Assembly: GCF_019331735.1 (NCBI RefSeq) | Contig: NZ_JAHBBH010000004.1 | Span: 1-64,000 of the forward strand | Length of the DNA: 64,000 nt | DNA from: Bifidobacterium miconis | Lineage (GTDB): Bacteria > Actinomycetota > Actinomycetes > Actinomycetales > Bifidobacteriaceae | Direction of reading: 5' to 3' | In this document: positions 49,774-60,386 of the stretch, one piece after another | How the letters are laid out: every line of letters starts with the position of its first letter | Numbering within the stretch: the first letter of the stretch is position 1 | The notes under the pieces: generated by a model | Databases searched by the model: none | The model's input: the letters and a program-made list of their open reading frames with translations, nothing else | Told to the model about the DNA's origin: nothing | Position numbers and translations under genes: made by a program

Positions 49774-50751
49774 GTGGGAGACGAGAGCGCGCGGCGCGCG
49801 AGTAGGTGGGTGTTCGAGGGCGTGGCGTACGCGACGCGTCGTGAGATGTGCGCGGCGCGGCGGGGACGGTACGTTGAGTATCTCAACGCGGGCATGAACT
49901 TCACGCAGGCCGCTCGCGCGGTGGGCGTGTCGAAGCGAACGGGGAAGGCGTGGCGCAACGGTCGGACGCGGGCCACGGGACGCAACGAGAAGCCCTTGGT
50001 GGACTGGTATCGTTCCACCATGGACAAGCCGAAAAAGATCAGCACGAGGTATTTAAGCCAAGACGAGCGCATGAGCATCGCCGACTGGCGGCATGCCGGC
50101 ATGGGCGTGCGTGCGGAACACATCACGTACCGGTATCCGGCTGCGGATGACAGCAGCGATGACGACAACGACGCCATCGACGGCGTGGACGGCAACGACA
50201 CGACATCGTCCGGTACGACAGACACGCCCGCCCGCCTCGCGTTGGATGACATCTCGCTCGACATCGCACCGGAGTCGATCGTCGCGTTCGTCGGCGAGAA
50301 CGGTTCCGGCAAGACGACTCTGGCGAAGATCATCGCCGGCATCCTCGAACCCGACTCCGGCACGGTCACGCTGCCCCGCCCCAACGATGCGAACGTCACG
50401 ACCACGTTGGGGCGGCTCGGCGCGCAATGGGGCGGCATCGGTTTGTCCGGCGGGCAATGGCAGCGCCTCGCGTTGGCGCGCACGTTCCTGTCCGACCAGC
50501 CGCTGTGGATACTGGACGAACCGACCGCCGCCGTGGACGCGACCGCCGAAGCCGCGATCTATCACGACCTGACCGAGAACCGGCCTGCCGGCACCACGGT
50601 GATCGTCACCAGTCACCGGCCACACGTGCTTACTCATGTGGATCGGATCGTCGTGCTTGATCGTGGACGCGTTGCTGAAAGCGGTACGTATGATCAGCTC
50701 ATCGCGAAGCGGGGTAGGTTTAGTCAGCTGGCGCACGACAGTTTGGAGTAG
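49774..50751 (+). CDS. Chimera: IS30-family transposase N-terminus fused in frame to a shortened ABC ATPase domain
   Basis: 325 residues from GTG 49774 (GGGAG six bases upstream). Residues 1-112 are the DNA-binding head of an IS30 transposase: a first helix-turn-helix (NFTQAARAVGVSKRTGKAWRNG), then RYLSQDERMSIADWRHAGMGVR, where the second helix-turn-helix would begin. The frame continues directly into an ABC domain: EHITYRYP, an Asp/Ser/Thr-rich insert, Walker A GENGSGKT (174-181), signature LSGGQ (224-228), Walker B LWILDEP, and H-loop SH281. Only ~45 residues separate Walker A and signature instead of ~100, so the Q-loop and helical subdomain are missing. It is probably an IS-generated, nonfunctional or repurposed fusion; no transporter membrane domain is left. 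Confidence 0.75.
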   Translation: MGDESARRASRWVFEGVAYATRREMCAARRGRYVEYLNAGMNFTQAARAVGVSKRTGKAWRNGRTRATGRNEKPLVDWYRSTMDKPKKISTRYLSQDERMSIADWRHAGMGVRAEHITYRYPAADDSSDDDNDAIDGVDGNDTTSSGTTDTPARLALDDISLDIAPESIVAFVGENGSGKTTLAKIIAGILEPDSGTVTLPRPNDANVTTTLGRLGAQWGGIGLSGGQWQRLALARTFLSDQPLWILDEPTAAVDATAEAAIYHDLTENRPAGTTVIVTSHRPHVLTHVDRIVVLDRGRVAESGTYDQLIAKRGRFSQLAHDSLE

Positions 50752-50820
50752 GTGGGTCTTGATTTTGGTATCGTGCTGACGCACGACGCTGTGTTGTTGC
50801 GGCGCTGGTGCGCCGCAGAC

Positions 50821-50886
50821 GCTCCCCCAGTCAGCCTTCGGCTGACAGCCCCCTCAGCCGAGGGGGCCGAGGCTCCGCCAGCGTCA
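50821..50886. repeat. REP-like intergenic repeat (copy 4)
   Basis: Contains CCCCAGTCAGCC-TTC-GGCTGAC and CCCCTCAGCCGAGGGGG, followed by CCGAGGCTCCGCCAGCGTCA. It is the inverse of 29401-29515. It separates the chimera from the amino-acid importer genes. Confidence 0.7.
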
Positions 50887-50921
50887 TGGTGCGACAGTGC
50901 CGAGGTGATATGGCAGTCTTT

Positions 50922-51773
50922 CTACAGCACGTGCTGCAGGAAGTCCTTGAACCGCGGTTCGCTCGGGTGATCGATGATGTCGGGGCCGCCCTGTTCGACG
51001 ACCACGCCGCCGTCCATGAAGACGACCTGATCGGCGACCTCGCGGGCGAAGCCGATCTCGTGCGTGACGACGATCATCGTCATGCCCTCCTTGGCGAGCG
51101 AAAGCATCACGTTGAGCACTTCGCCGACCAGCTCCGGGTCGAGCGCCGAGGTCGGCTCGTCGAACAGCATGATCTCGGGCTTCATGGCCAGCGCACGGGC
51201 GATGGCGACGCGTTGCTGCTGGCCGCCGGACAGTTCGGCCGGGTAATAGTCCAACCGCTCGCCCAAGCCGACGCGGTTCAACTCGGCAATAGCCAGTTCG
51301 CGCGCTTCGGATTTGCTCATGTGCTTCACATGCACGGGCGCTTCCATCACGTTTTCGATGGCGGTCATGTGCGGGAACAGGTTGAACCGCTGGAACACCA
51401 TGCCAAGCTTGGAGCGCTGGGCCGCAACGGCCTTGTCGTCCAGCGTCTGCAGGATCGGCCGTCCGTCCGCGTCCGTGCGGCCGGTCGGCTTGTAGCCGAT
51501 CATCTCGCCGTCGACTTCGATCGTGCCGCCGGTGAGCGTCTCGAGCTGGTTGATCAGACGCAGGAACGTGGACTTGCCGGAGCCGGAGGGCCCGAGAATC
51601 ACGGTCACCGAACCGGGCATGACGGTCATGTCAACGCCCTTGAGTACGTGCAGCGAACCGAACGCCTTGTGCACCTGCGTGGCCTTGACGGCCGGCGTCG
51701 CGCCGGTGCGTGCGTTCGCGCCGTTCGCACCGTTCACGCCGGAGCCAGCCGGGAATGCGGTCATATCAGTCAT
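50922..51773 (-). CDS. Polar amino-acid ABC transporter ATP-binding protein
   Basis: 283 residues. An Ala/Gly/Asn-rich N-terminal tail of ~30 residues precedes a standard PAAT-family ATPase: Walker [11 protein letters not shown]-loop [16 protein letters not shown], signature LSGGQQQR, Walker [22 protein letters not shown]-loop VTHEIGFA. It follows the permease gene by 19 bases and powers import of the amino acid captured by the lipoproteins encoded at 53032 and 54107. Confidence 0.95.
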   Translation of the reverse strand: MTDMTAFPAGSGVNGANGANARTGATPAVKATQVHKAFGSLHVLKGVDMTVMPGSVTVILGPSGSGKSTFLRLINQLETLTGGTIEVDGEMIGYKPTGRTDADGRPILQTLDDKAVAAQRSKLGMVFQRFNLFPHMTAIENVMEAPVHVKHMSKSEARELAIAELNRVGLGERLDYYPAELSGGQQQRVAIARALAMKPEIMLFDEPTSALDPELVGEVLNVMLSLAKEGMTMIVVTHEIGFAREVADQVVFMDGGVVVEQGGPDIIDHPSEPRFKDFLQHVL

Positions 51774-51792
51774 GGTTGCTCACTCCCCCGGC

Positions 51793-52776
51793 TCACGCGG
51801 TCATGCCGGTGAACCCGGCCTCGTTGATCTTGTTCACGTTGTCCTGCGGCTCGCCCTCGGTCTTGCCCGGCAGCGGCGCCTGCTTGCCGCGCGTGCCCAT
51901 CGCGCGCGCGTCGAAGCCCTTGCCGAAGTGCTTCTCGAGCATCGACTGGAACACCATCAGGATCGACGTGATGAGCAGATACCAGAAGCAGGCCACGAGC
52001 AGCAGCGGGATCGGCTTGTAGATGCGGTTGGCGATCGCGCCGGTCGCGAACTGCAGTTCCAGCGTGAACGGCACGGCGGTCACGAGCGACGTGGTCTTGA
52101 GCATGCCGATCGTCTCGTTGCCGGTCGGCGGGATGATGATGCGCATGGCCTGCGGCAGGATGATGCGGCGCATGATGAGCGTGCGCTTCATGCCGAGCGC
52201 CTGCGCGGCCTCGGTCTGTCCCGGGTCGACCGCTTCGAGGCCGGCGCGCACGATTTCGGACAGGTACGCGGCCTCGTTCAGGGCCAGACCGATCCATGCG
52301 GCGTTGAATGCGGTGACGACGTCCTGCGAGCTGATGCTCCAGAACGAGATGTCGGTGAACGGGATGCCGATGCTCAGCCGCGGGATGAGCACGGCGAACA
52401 GGCCCCAGAACACGAGCTGCGTGTACACAGGGGTGCCGCGGAAGAACCAGATGAAGAACCAGCTGACGCCGCGCAGCACCGGGTTGATCGACTTGCGCAT
52501 GATCGCGAGGATGACCGACAGGATGATCGCGATGACCATGGAGATGACGGTCAGCTCGAGCGTGTACCGGATGCCTTCGAGCACGTTCTCGTTGAACAGG
52601 TATTTCCAGACGACCGGCCATTCGAGACGCGGGTTGGTGATCATGCCCTGGATAAGCATCGCCGCGAGCAGCGCGACGATCACGGCGGCCACGATCGGGC
52701 CGGGGCGGCGCACGGGCAGCGCGTCGATGCGGTTCGGGATGTTCAATCCGTCGCCGTCAGCTTGTTTCTTCGCCAT
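51793..52776 (-). CDS. Polar amino-acid ABC transporter permease (HisM/GlnP type)
   Basis: 327 residues. A cytoplasmic N-terminus (~28 residues) and first helix (IVAAVIVALLAAMLIQGM) precede the conserved permease core with RYTLELTVISMVIAIILSVILA and the EAA loop EAAQALGMKRTLIMRRIILPQAMRIIIPP. A hydrophilic C-terminal tail follows. As a single permease it probably forms a homodimer with the ATPase downstream. Confidence 0.94.
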   Translation of the reverse strand: MAKKQADGDGLNIPNRIDALPVRRPGPIVAAVIVALLAAMLIQGMITNPRLEWPVVWKYLFNENVLEGIRYTLELTVISMVIAIILSVILAIMRKSINPVLRGVSWFFIWFFRGTPVYTQLVFWGLFAVLIPRLSIGIPFTDISFWSISSQDVVTAFNAAWIGLALNEAAYLSEIVRAGLEAVDPGQTEAAQALGMKRTLIMRRIILPQAMRIIIPPTGNETIGMLKTTSLVTAVPFTLELQFATGAIANRIYKPIPLLLVACFWYLLITSILMVFQSMLEKHFGKGFDARAMGTRGKQAPLPGKTEGEPQDNVNKINEAGFTGMTA

Positions 52777-52801
52777 AAATGTTTCAGTCCTTATGCCATA
52801 T

Positions 52802-53022
52802 CTCGGCTCCCCTTGTCAGGACGTCGCCGTGAAGCAAACGCGAGAGCGTTTGCCGGCAACGTGCGAGCCAACAGGCGAGCCAGTGTAATGCGGGCGAAAG
52901 CCCGTCCGTATTTGCAGGAGAGCTGTCAGAGAAGCTGACTGAGGGGTAGTCAGAAGGCTGAACCTTCTTCTCTCCCTCAGTCAGCCTGCGGCTGCCAGCT
53001 CCCTCATCAGAGGGAGCCGAGG
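52802..53022. repeat. Composite REP-like repeat block (copy 5)
   Basis: 221 bases between the permease and binding-protein genes. Modules in order: CTCGGCTCCCCTTGTCAGG; hairpin GCAAACGC-GAGA-GCGTTTGC; GGCGAGCCAGTGTAATGCGGG with CGGGCGAAAGCCCG; AGAGCTGTCAGAGAAGCTGAC; GACTGAGGGGTAGTCAGAAGG; and an inverted end CCCTCAGTCAGCCTGCGGCT then CAGAGGGAGCCGAGG. It looks like two or three elements nested or fused. Confidence 0.7.
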
Positions 53023-53031
53023 TGAACGGAG

Positions 53032-53964
53032 TTACGCGAGATCGGTGGGGTTGATCTCGGCCTTGTCGATCGCACCGGATTCGACGCCCCAGTGCTTGAG
53101 GATCTTGCCGTACGTGCCGTCGTCCATGAGCTCCTGCACGGCGGCCTGAATGAACTTGTCCATCTCCTCGTCGCCCTTGGCGATGGCCACGCCCTGCTTC
53201 GCGGTGCCTTCCACGTCGCCGAGCATTTCGAGCTCGCCGCCGGTCTGGCTGATCGCGTAGCCGCCGACCGGGGAGTCGGCGTAGAACACGTCGGCCTTGC
53301 CGGTCACCACGCTGGTGGCCGCGTCGGTCTGCAGCTTGGTGGACAGCACTTCGATCGAATCCTTACCGTCGGCCTTGCACTGCTCGGCGGCCTTGTTGGC
53401 CTCCTCTTCCTGCACGGTGCCGGTCTGCACGGCGATCTTCAGACCACACAGCTGCGTGGTGTCGACCTTGTTCGGGTTGCCCTTCTTGACGATCCAGCTG
53501 AAGCCGGACTTGTAGTAGCTGACGAAGTCGACGGCCTCGAGGCGCTCCTTGGTGATCGTCATCGCGGTGATGCCGAGGTCGTACTTGCTGCCGACCGACG
53601 GGACGATCGAGTCGAACGTGGACGAGACGACTTCCGTCTTGACGCCGGCGATCTTGCCGATCGCGGTCGCGATGTCGACGTCGTAGCCGACCGGCGTCTT
53701 GCCGTCTTCGGCGAGGAATTCGGCCGGCGCGTACGACAGTTCCATGCCGACGGTGAGCTTGCCGGCGCTCTTGACCTTGCTCGGCAGGAGCGCGGCGACC
53801 GCGTCGTTGGTCTTGACGCCGCTCAGATCGTAGCCTTCGGTCGCGTTGGACGCGGTGCCGGTGGTGGAGTTGGTGGTCGTGTCGGTGGTGCCGCAGGCGG
53901 CGGCGCCGATCAGCAGGGCCGCGCTCAGCGCCGCGGCGGCCATGCCCTTGAGGGTTTTGAACAT
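53032..53964 (-). CDS. Polar amino-acid-binding lipoprotein 1
   Basis: 310 residues. The lipoprotein signal MFKTLKGMAAAALSAALLIGAAACGTT places the modified Cys near residue 24. The mature protein is a family-3 solute-binding fold: GKLTVGMELSYAPAEFLAEDGKTPVGYDVDIATAIG, with the ligand Arg/Asp region SSTFDSIVPSVGSKYD. It is closely related along its length to the product of 54107-55087, with identical stretches such as SYAPAEFLAEDGKT, and shares the importer encoded downstream. The exact amino acid is not deducible. Confidence 0.93.
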   Translation of the reverse strand: MFKTLKGMAAAALSAALLIGAAACGTTDTTTNSTTGTASNATEGYDLSGVKTNDAVAALLPSKVKSAGKLTVGMELSYAPAEFLAEDGKTPVGYDVDIATAIGKIAGVKTEVVSSTFDSIVPSVGSKYDLGITAMTITKERLEAVDFVSYYKSGFSWIVKKGNPNKVDTTQLCGLKIAVQTGTVQEEEANKAAEQCKADGKDSIEVLSTKLQTDAATSVVTGKADVFYADSPVGGYAISQTGGELEMLGDVEGTAKQGVAIAKGDEEMDKFIQAAVQELMDDGTYGKILKHWGVESGAIDKAEINPTDLA

Positions 53965-54106
53965 GATGTCCTCTCCGTTTCTCGGTTCTCGATTCGGTTC
54001 CGAGTATACAGAGAGGACGGTGCTTTCCTGTATCCCGGGATTTACCGGGGGTTCACGGTGGGGATGCCTGCGACCGGCCGTCCCCGCCGACGGACTCTTC
54101 GACGAC

Positions 54107-55087
54107 CTACTCGACGGACGGGTTGATCTCGGCCTTGTCGATCGCGCCGGACGAAACGCCCCATGTGTCGAGGATCTTCTTGTACGTGCCGTCGTCCATG
54201 AGCTTCTGGATCGCCTTCTGCACGGCTTCGGCGGTCTTCGAATCGCCCTTCTTGATCGCCACGGCCTCCGGGGTCACGCCGGTGTCGTCGCCGAGCGTTT
54301 CCAACGTGTCGCCGGTCTGGCTGATCGCGTATCCGGCGACCGGCGAGTCGGCGTAGAAGATCGACGCCTTGCCGGACGCCACGGCGGTGGTCACGTCGGT
54401 CTGCAGCTTGGACGACTGGATGTCGATCGCGTCCTTGCCGTCGGCCTTGCACTGCTCGTTGGCCTTGTTGACTTCCTCCTCCTGCGTGGTGCCGGTCTGC
54501 ACGGCGACCTTCACGCCGCACAGGTTCGACGTGTCGACCTTGTCGGGGTTGCCCTTGCGCACGACCCACGTGGAGCCGGCCTTGAAGTAGGTGACGAAGT
54601 CGACGGCCTCCATGCGTTCCGGCGTGACCGTGAACGAGGAGATGCCGATGTCGTATTTGCTGCCGACCGACGGGATGATCGAGTCGAACGTGGACGAGAC
54701 GGTTTCCTCTTTCAGCCCGAACACGGCGGCCAGCGCCTTGGACAGGTCGACGTCGAAACCGACGGCGGTCTTGCCGTCTTCGGCGAGGAATTCGGCCGGC
54801 GCGTACGAAGTGTCGGTGCCGACGGTGAGCGTGCCGTCGCCGGCGACGGAGTCGGGCAGGAGCGCGGCGATCGCGTCGTCTTTTTGGATGGAGCTGGTGT
54901 CGAAGCCCTTGGTGGTCGAGCTGGAGCTGCTGCCGGAGCCGGATGACGATGAGCCGGCGTTGCCGGATGCGCTCGTGTCGCCCGTATCGGTGGTGCCGCA
55001 GGCCGCTGCGGCGAAGATCATGGCCGCGCCCAGCGTGGCCGCTGCGATGGAGCGCAGATTGCGACGTATTCCCTTGCTGTAAGACAT
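54107..55087 (-). CDS. Polar amino-acid-binding lipoprotein 2 (paralogue)
   Basis: 326 residues from ATG 55087 (AGAGGAAA upstream). The signal ends IFAAAACGTT and is followed by a Ser/Gly-rich linker of ~30 residues. The binding domain mirrors lipoprotein 1 (TYFKAGSTWVVRKGNPDKVDTSNLCG against SYYKSGFSWIVKKGNPNKVDTTQLCG), indicating a tandem duplication. Both genes lie upstream of one permease and one ATPase. The duplicate may widen or tune specificity. Confidence 0.93.
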   Translation of the reverse strand: MSYSKGIRRNLRSIAAATLGAAMIFAAAACGTTDTGDTSASGNAGSSSSGSGSSSSSTTKGFDTSSIQKDDAIAALLPDSVAGDGTLTVGTDTSYAPAEFLAEDGKTAVGFDVDLSKALAAVFGLKEETVSSTFDSIIPSVGSKYDIGISSFTVTPERMEAVDFVTYFKAGSTWVVRKGNPDKVDTSNLCGVKVAVQTGTTQEEEVNKANEQCKADGKDAIDIQSSKLQTDVTTAVASGKASIFYADSPVAGYAISQTGDTLETLGDDTGVTPEAVAIKKGDSKTAEAVQKAIQKLMDDGTYKKILDTWGVSSGAIDKAEINPSVE

Positions 55088-55244
55088 TAGGATTTCCTCT
55101 CTTGCGAATGTCGGCCGGCGGGTATGTTTCCGGTTAATTCGCGAGAGTAGGTGCCCTATGCTACGCGCTCGTAAAACGAACGCCGATTGCTCACTCCGTG
55201 GACACGCAGTGGACGATCGGCGGGCAATCGGCGCCGGCAAGCCC

Positions 55245-55724
55245 TTAGCGGGCGCGCATGTTCTTGTAGCGCATGACGCGCAGGGCCTCGCGCTTGTCCT
55301 GCTCCTCGCGCAGGGCCTGGCGCTTGTCGAATTCCTTCTTGCCCCGGGCGAGCGCGATTTCGGCCTTGACGCGGCCGTTCTTGAAGTAGAGGCTGATCGG
55401 GATGATCGTGTAGCCCTTGGCCTCGGACTGGCGCGACAGCTTGACGATTTCCCGCTCGTGCAGCAGCAACTTGCGCTTGCGCTTGGGCGCGTGGTTGTTC
55501 CACGTGCCGTTCAGGTATTCGGGAATGTTCGCGCCTTCGAGCCACATCTCGCCGCGACGGTCGATGGAGACGAACGCCTCCGCAAGCGACGCGCGGCCTT
55601 CGCGCAGCGACTTCACCTCGGTGCCGGTGAGCACGAGTCCGGCCTCGTAATGGTCTTCGATGGCGTAGTCGTGCCGGGCCTTCTTGTTCTGCACGATGAG
55701 CTTCGTGCCTTCTTCCTTGGGCAT
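55245..55724 (-). CDS. smpB: SsrA-binding protein
   Basis: 159 residues from ATG 55724, with AGGAGGGGGACTG upstream. [31 protein letters not shown] is the conserved OB-fold start, and [33 protein letters not shown] the C-terminal core and tail. It delivers tmRNA to stalled ribosomes. It is the distal gene of the ftsE-ftsX-CHAP-smpB group. The tmRNA gene itself is not in the window. Confidence 0.97.
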   Translation of the reverse strand: MPKEEGTKLIVQNKKARHDYAIEDHYEAGLVLTGTEVKSLREGRASLAEAFVSIDRRGEMWLEGANIPEYLNGTWNNHAPKRKRKLLLHEREIVKLSRQSEAKGYTIIPISLYFKNGRVKAEIALARGKKEFDKRQALREEQDKREALRVMRYKNMRAR

Positions 55725-55870
55725 CAGTCCCCCTCCTTTCGTCATGCAACTCGTCATGCAACGGTCATGCGGCGGTCTTTGCAACGCAACATCTCAGAAT
55801 AGCACAACGGCCCGGCTCGTCCTCGCTGCGGGCGAAGACGAGCCGGGCCTCAGCCGGTGCGCGACTCGGA

Positions 55871-57352
55871 TCAGTGGACGAACAGGTACTGGCCGTTGTT
55901 GGTCAGCGTGCGGTAGGAGACCACGTACAGGCCCTGCACGTTCATTTCGGAGATGAGGAACGTGCCGTCGGAGTTGACGGCCTCGACCACGGCCACGTGT
56001 CCGTACGTGCCGTCGGCGCCGTCCTGCCCGCGCGCGAACGAGAGCGCCGCGCCGACCTGCGGCGTGCTGTCGACGCGCAGTCCGTACGAGGGAGCGTTGG
56101 CTGCCCAGTCGCCGCCGTTGCCGAGATACGACGGCGTGCCGATGCCCATTTCCTTGCGACGGTTGTAGGCGTACCACGTGCACTGGCCGCCCGCGTAGGC
56201 GTTGCCGGAGTCGCCGTTGCTGGTGCCCTGGCCGCCGCTGGTGCCGGCGGACGAGGAAGAGCCCGACGTCGAGCCGCCGGAGGTCGTGCCGCCCGTGTTC
56301 GTATTGACGTTGGTATTGGTGTTCGTATTAGCGTTCGAGCTCGATCCGCCGGAATTCGATCCGGAGTTCGTGTTCGCGTTGGTGTTGGCGCCGGTATTGG
56401 TGCTGACGCTGCCGGCCGGCTTGGTGGTGCCCTGCGGCCCGACGGTCGGCTTGGCGGCGGCCGCGGCCTGTTCGGCGGCATACTTGCGGTTGAGCGAGTC
56501 GATCTGCGAGTCGAGCAGCACGGTCTGGGCGGCCTGCTTGGCGCTGGCATCGGTGATCTGGCTTTGCTGGGACTCGAGTTCGGTGCGCTTGGCCTCGCCC
56601 TCCTCGCGCAGCTTGTCGAGCGCGTCGCGCTCGCTCTGCGCGTTCGCCGCTGCGGTTTCGGCGGCGGCGGCCGTCTCGTCGGCCTTGACCTTGAGTTCGG
56701 CGATGGTCTTTTCGATCGCGGCGAGGCGTTCGCCGCGGTTCATGGACGTGTTGAGCGAGACGGCGGCCTCGGACGCCGCGTTCGATTCGGTGCGGCTCAG
56801 CGCGTCGCGCGTCTGCATCGCGTTGACGAATTCCTTCGTGCTGGTGGAGCCGGTGACCACGCTCATCACGTCGGACGCGTTGGATCCGTGCATCGATTCG
56901 CGGGCCATCTGGGCCACGGCGGCGTGCGCGTCGTCATAGTCCTTGCCGGTCTTCTTGATCTCCTCCTCGAGGGTCGCTTTGTCCTTCTTGGCGGCATCAA
57001 GCCGGGACGCCATCGCCTCGGCTTCGGCCTTGGCGACCGCGGCCTGCTGGTTCGCCTTGTTCACGGCGGCCTGGGCCGCGGGGATCTTCACGTTGGTCAA
57101 GGTGTCCAGTTCGACGATCTTGTCGGCGAGCTGGCTGCTCACGCCGGCCAGCTGGGACTTCAGCTCGGCCTCCCGCTGCGCGCTGGCCTGCTTCTGCGCG
57201 CGGGCGTCGAGCAGCTCGGCGTACGTGTCGGCGTTCGCGACCGGCACCGGCGCGACCACGGTCCCCACCGCCATCGCGGCGCACAGCGCCATTGCGGACG
57301 CGGCGGCCAGCACCGGCCTCCTGATTCCCCCAACTCGTGCAGAACGAACCAT
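55871..57352 (-). CDS. Secreted coiled-coil CHAP-domain peptidoglycan hydrolase, FtsEX-linked (PcsB-like)
   Basis: 493 residues from ATG 57352 (AAAGGAAACG upstream). A signal peptide (about residues 1-42, cleavage likely after VANA) leads into a long Ala-rich coiled coil (residues ~45-290). A low-complexity Asn/Thr/Ser/Gly linker (~300-370) follows, and then a C-terminal CHAP domain with the nucleophile Cys in GGQCTWYAYNRR and the His in GHVAVVEAV. The architecture matches streptococcal PcsB, which FtsEX activates through the coiled coil at the septum. Location directly after ftsX supports the same role. Hydrolase activity is inferred. Confidence 0.9.
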   Translation of the reverse strand: MVRSARVGGIRRPVLAAASAMALCAAMAVGTVVAPVPVANADTYAELLDARAQKQASAQREAELKSQLAGVSSQLADKIVELDTLTNVKIPAAQAAVNKANQQAAVAKAEAEAMASRLDAAKKDKATLEEEIKKTGKDYDDAHAAVAQMARESMHGSNASDVMSVVTGSTSTKEFVNAMQTRDALSRTESNAASEAAVSLNTSMNRGERLAAIEKTIAELKVKADETAAAAETAAANAQSERDALDKLREEGEAKRTELESQQSQITDASAKQAAQTVLLDSQIDSLNRKYAAEQAAAAAKPTVGPQGTTKPAGSVSTNTGANTNANTNSGSNSGGSSSNANTNTNTNVNTNTGGTTSGGSTSGSSSSAGTSGGQGTSNGDSGNAYAGGQCTWYAYNRRKEMGIGTPSYLGNGGDWAANAPSYGLRVDSTPQVGAALSFARGQDGADGTYGHVAVVEAVNSDGTFLISEMNVQGLYVVSYRTLTNNGQYLFVH

Positions 57353-57485
57353 CAACGTTTCCTTTCGTCAGACCAGACCCACCATAACAAACGATTCTGA
57401 AAAGGCGTGTCCCGCGCCGACACCGCGTCGGCCGCGCGAACACGCCCGTACAATGGCCCGATATCGGGCTTTTTCCAGTCTTTCC

Positions 57486-58405
57486 TCAGGCTTTCAGATA
57501 CCGCCGCAGCGAAATCAGCGACGAAATCGCCGACAGCAATATCGCTCCCAGCACAAGGAACGGCGACATCATGATCACGGTCGTCTGGTCGACGTACGGA
57601 ATCCACGTCACCGACTGCGCGAGCCAACCGGTCACGAACACGCGCACGATCACCGACAGCATCACGCACGAGAGCACCGAGCCGACCAACGACGCGATGG
57701 TGCCTTCGAGGATGAACGGCAGGCGGATCGTCCAGTTGGACGCGCCGACGAGCCGCATGATCTCCGTCTCCTTGCTGCGCGAGGCGGCGGACATGCGGAT
57801 CGTCGTGGCGGTGAGCATGATCGCGACGAGCACCATCACCGCGGCGAGCACGGCGGTGACGGCGGTGGCGCGGTTGAGCACGGCGAACACCGGGTCGAAG
57901 ATCTGCTTCTGGTCGGAGACCTCCTCGACGCCGTCCTGACCGGACAGCACTTCGGAGACGACCTGATACTTCTCCGGGTTCTTGAGCTTGAGCCACAGCG
58001 ACGCCTGCATGTCGTCCGCGGTGAGCGTGCGGCCCTGGAACTCGCCGTTCGGGTAACGCTTGAGGAACGTGTCCTTGTAGTACTTCTCCTTGGACACGTA
58101 CGTGATGTTCGCGACCACGTCGGGCAGCTCGTTGCGGATCTTCTGCTGGATCGCGTCGATTTCCGCGGCGGACGGCGACTTGCCGTCCGCGCAGTTCGCC
58201 GACTGGCTCGGACCGTCCGGACACAGCCAGACGACGACCTCGACCTGGTCGTACCAGCCGGCCTTCGCCTTGACGACCTGCGCCTGCGTGAGCGCGGACG
58301 CGCCGATGAACAGGAACGAGATGAACGTGACCAGCATGACCGACAGCAGCATCGGCACGTTGCGCCTGAGGCTCGTCCACGTTTCGGAGAGGATGAATCG
58401 CAGTC

Positions 58406-58409
<4 letters not shown>
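57486..58409 (-). CDS. ftsX: Cell-division ABC-like membrane protein FtsX
   Basis: 307 residues. Cytoplasmic start [21 protein letters not shown], first helix to ~residue 40, then an extracellular loop (~residues 45-170) with [20 protein letters not shown]. Three C-terminal helices in FtsX order follow ([21 protein letters not shown] ...). The extracellular loop is the expected contact for the secreted CHAP protein. It overlaps ftsE by ATGA. Confidence 0.95.
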
Positions 58410-60268
<1,859 letters not shown>

Positions 60269-60279
60269 GATGTTTCCGT

Positions 60280-60378
60280 CCCCCTTGGCTCCCCTTGTCA
60301 GGCCGAGCCGTGAAGAAAACAGCCCGGTGGACTGTTTTTAGGCGAAGAGGCGACGACAGTCGCCCCTTCACACCTCTC
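60280..60378. repeat. REP-like intergenic repeat (copy 6)
   Basis: CCCCTTGGCTCCCCTTGTCAGG is followed by a hairpin AAAACAG...CTGTTTTT and GGCGAAGAGGCGACGACAGTCGCC. The CTCCCCTTGTCAGG start is shared with 39031 and 52802. On the plus strand the CTGTTTTT would look like a terminator, but the flanking genes run on the minus strand. Confidence 0.6.
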
Positions 60379-60386
60379 ATGTCTGG

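Noticed and set aside
60300-60345. Terminator-like hairpin with T run on the plus strand
   Set aside because: Both flanking genes are on the minus strand; the hairpin is part of a dispersed repeat, so a terminator role for a gene is unsupported.
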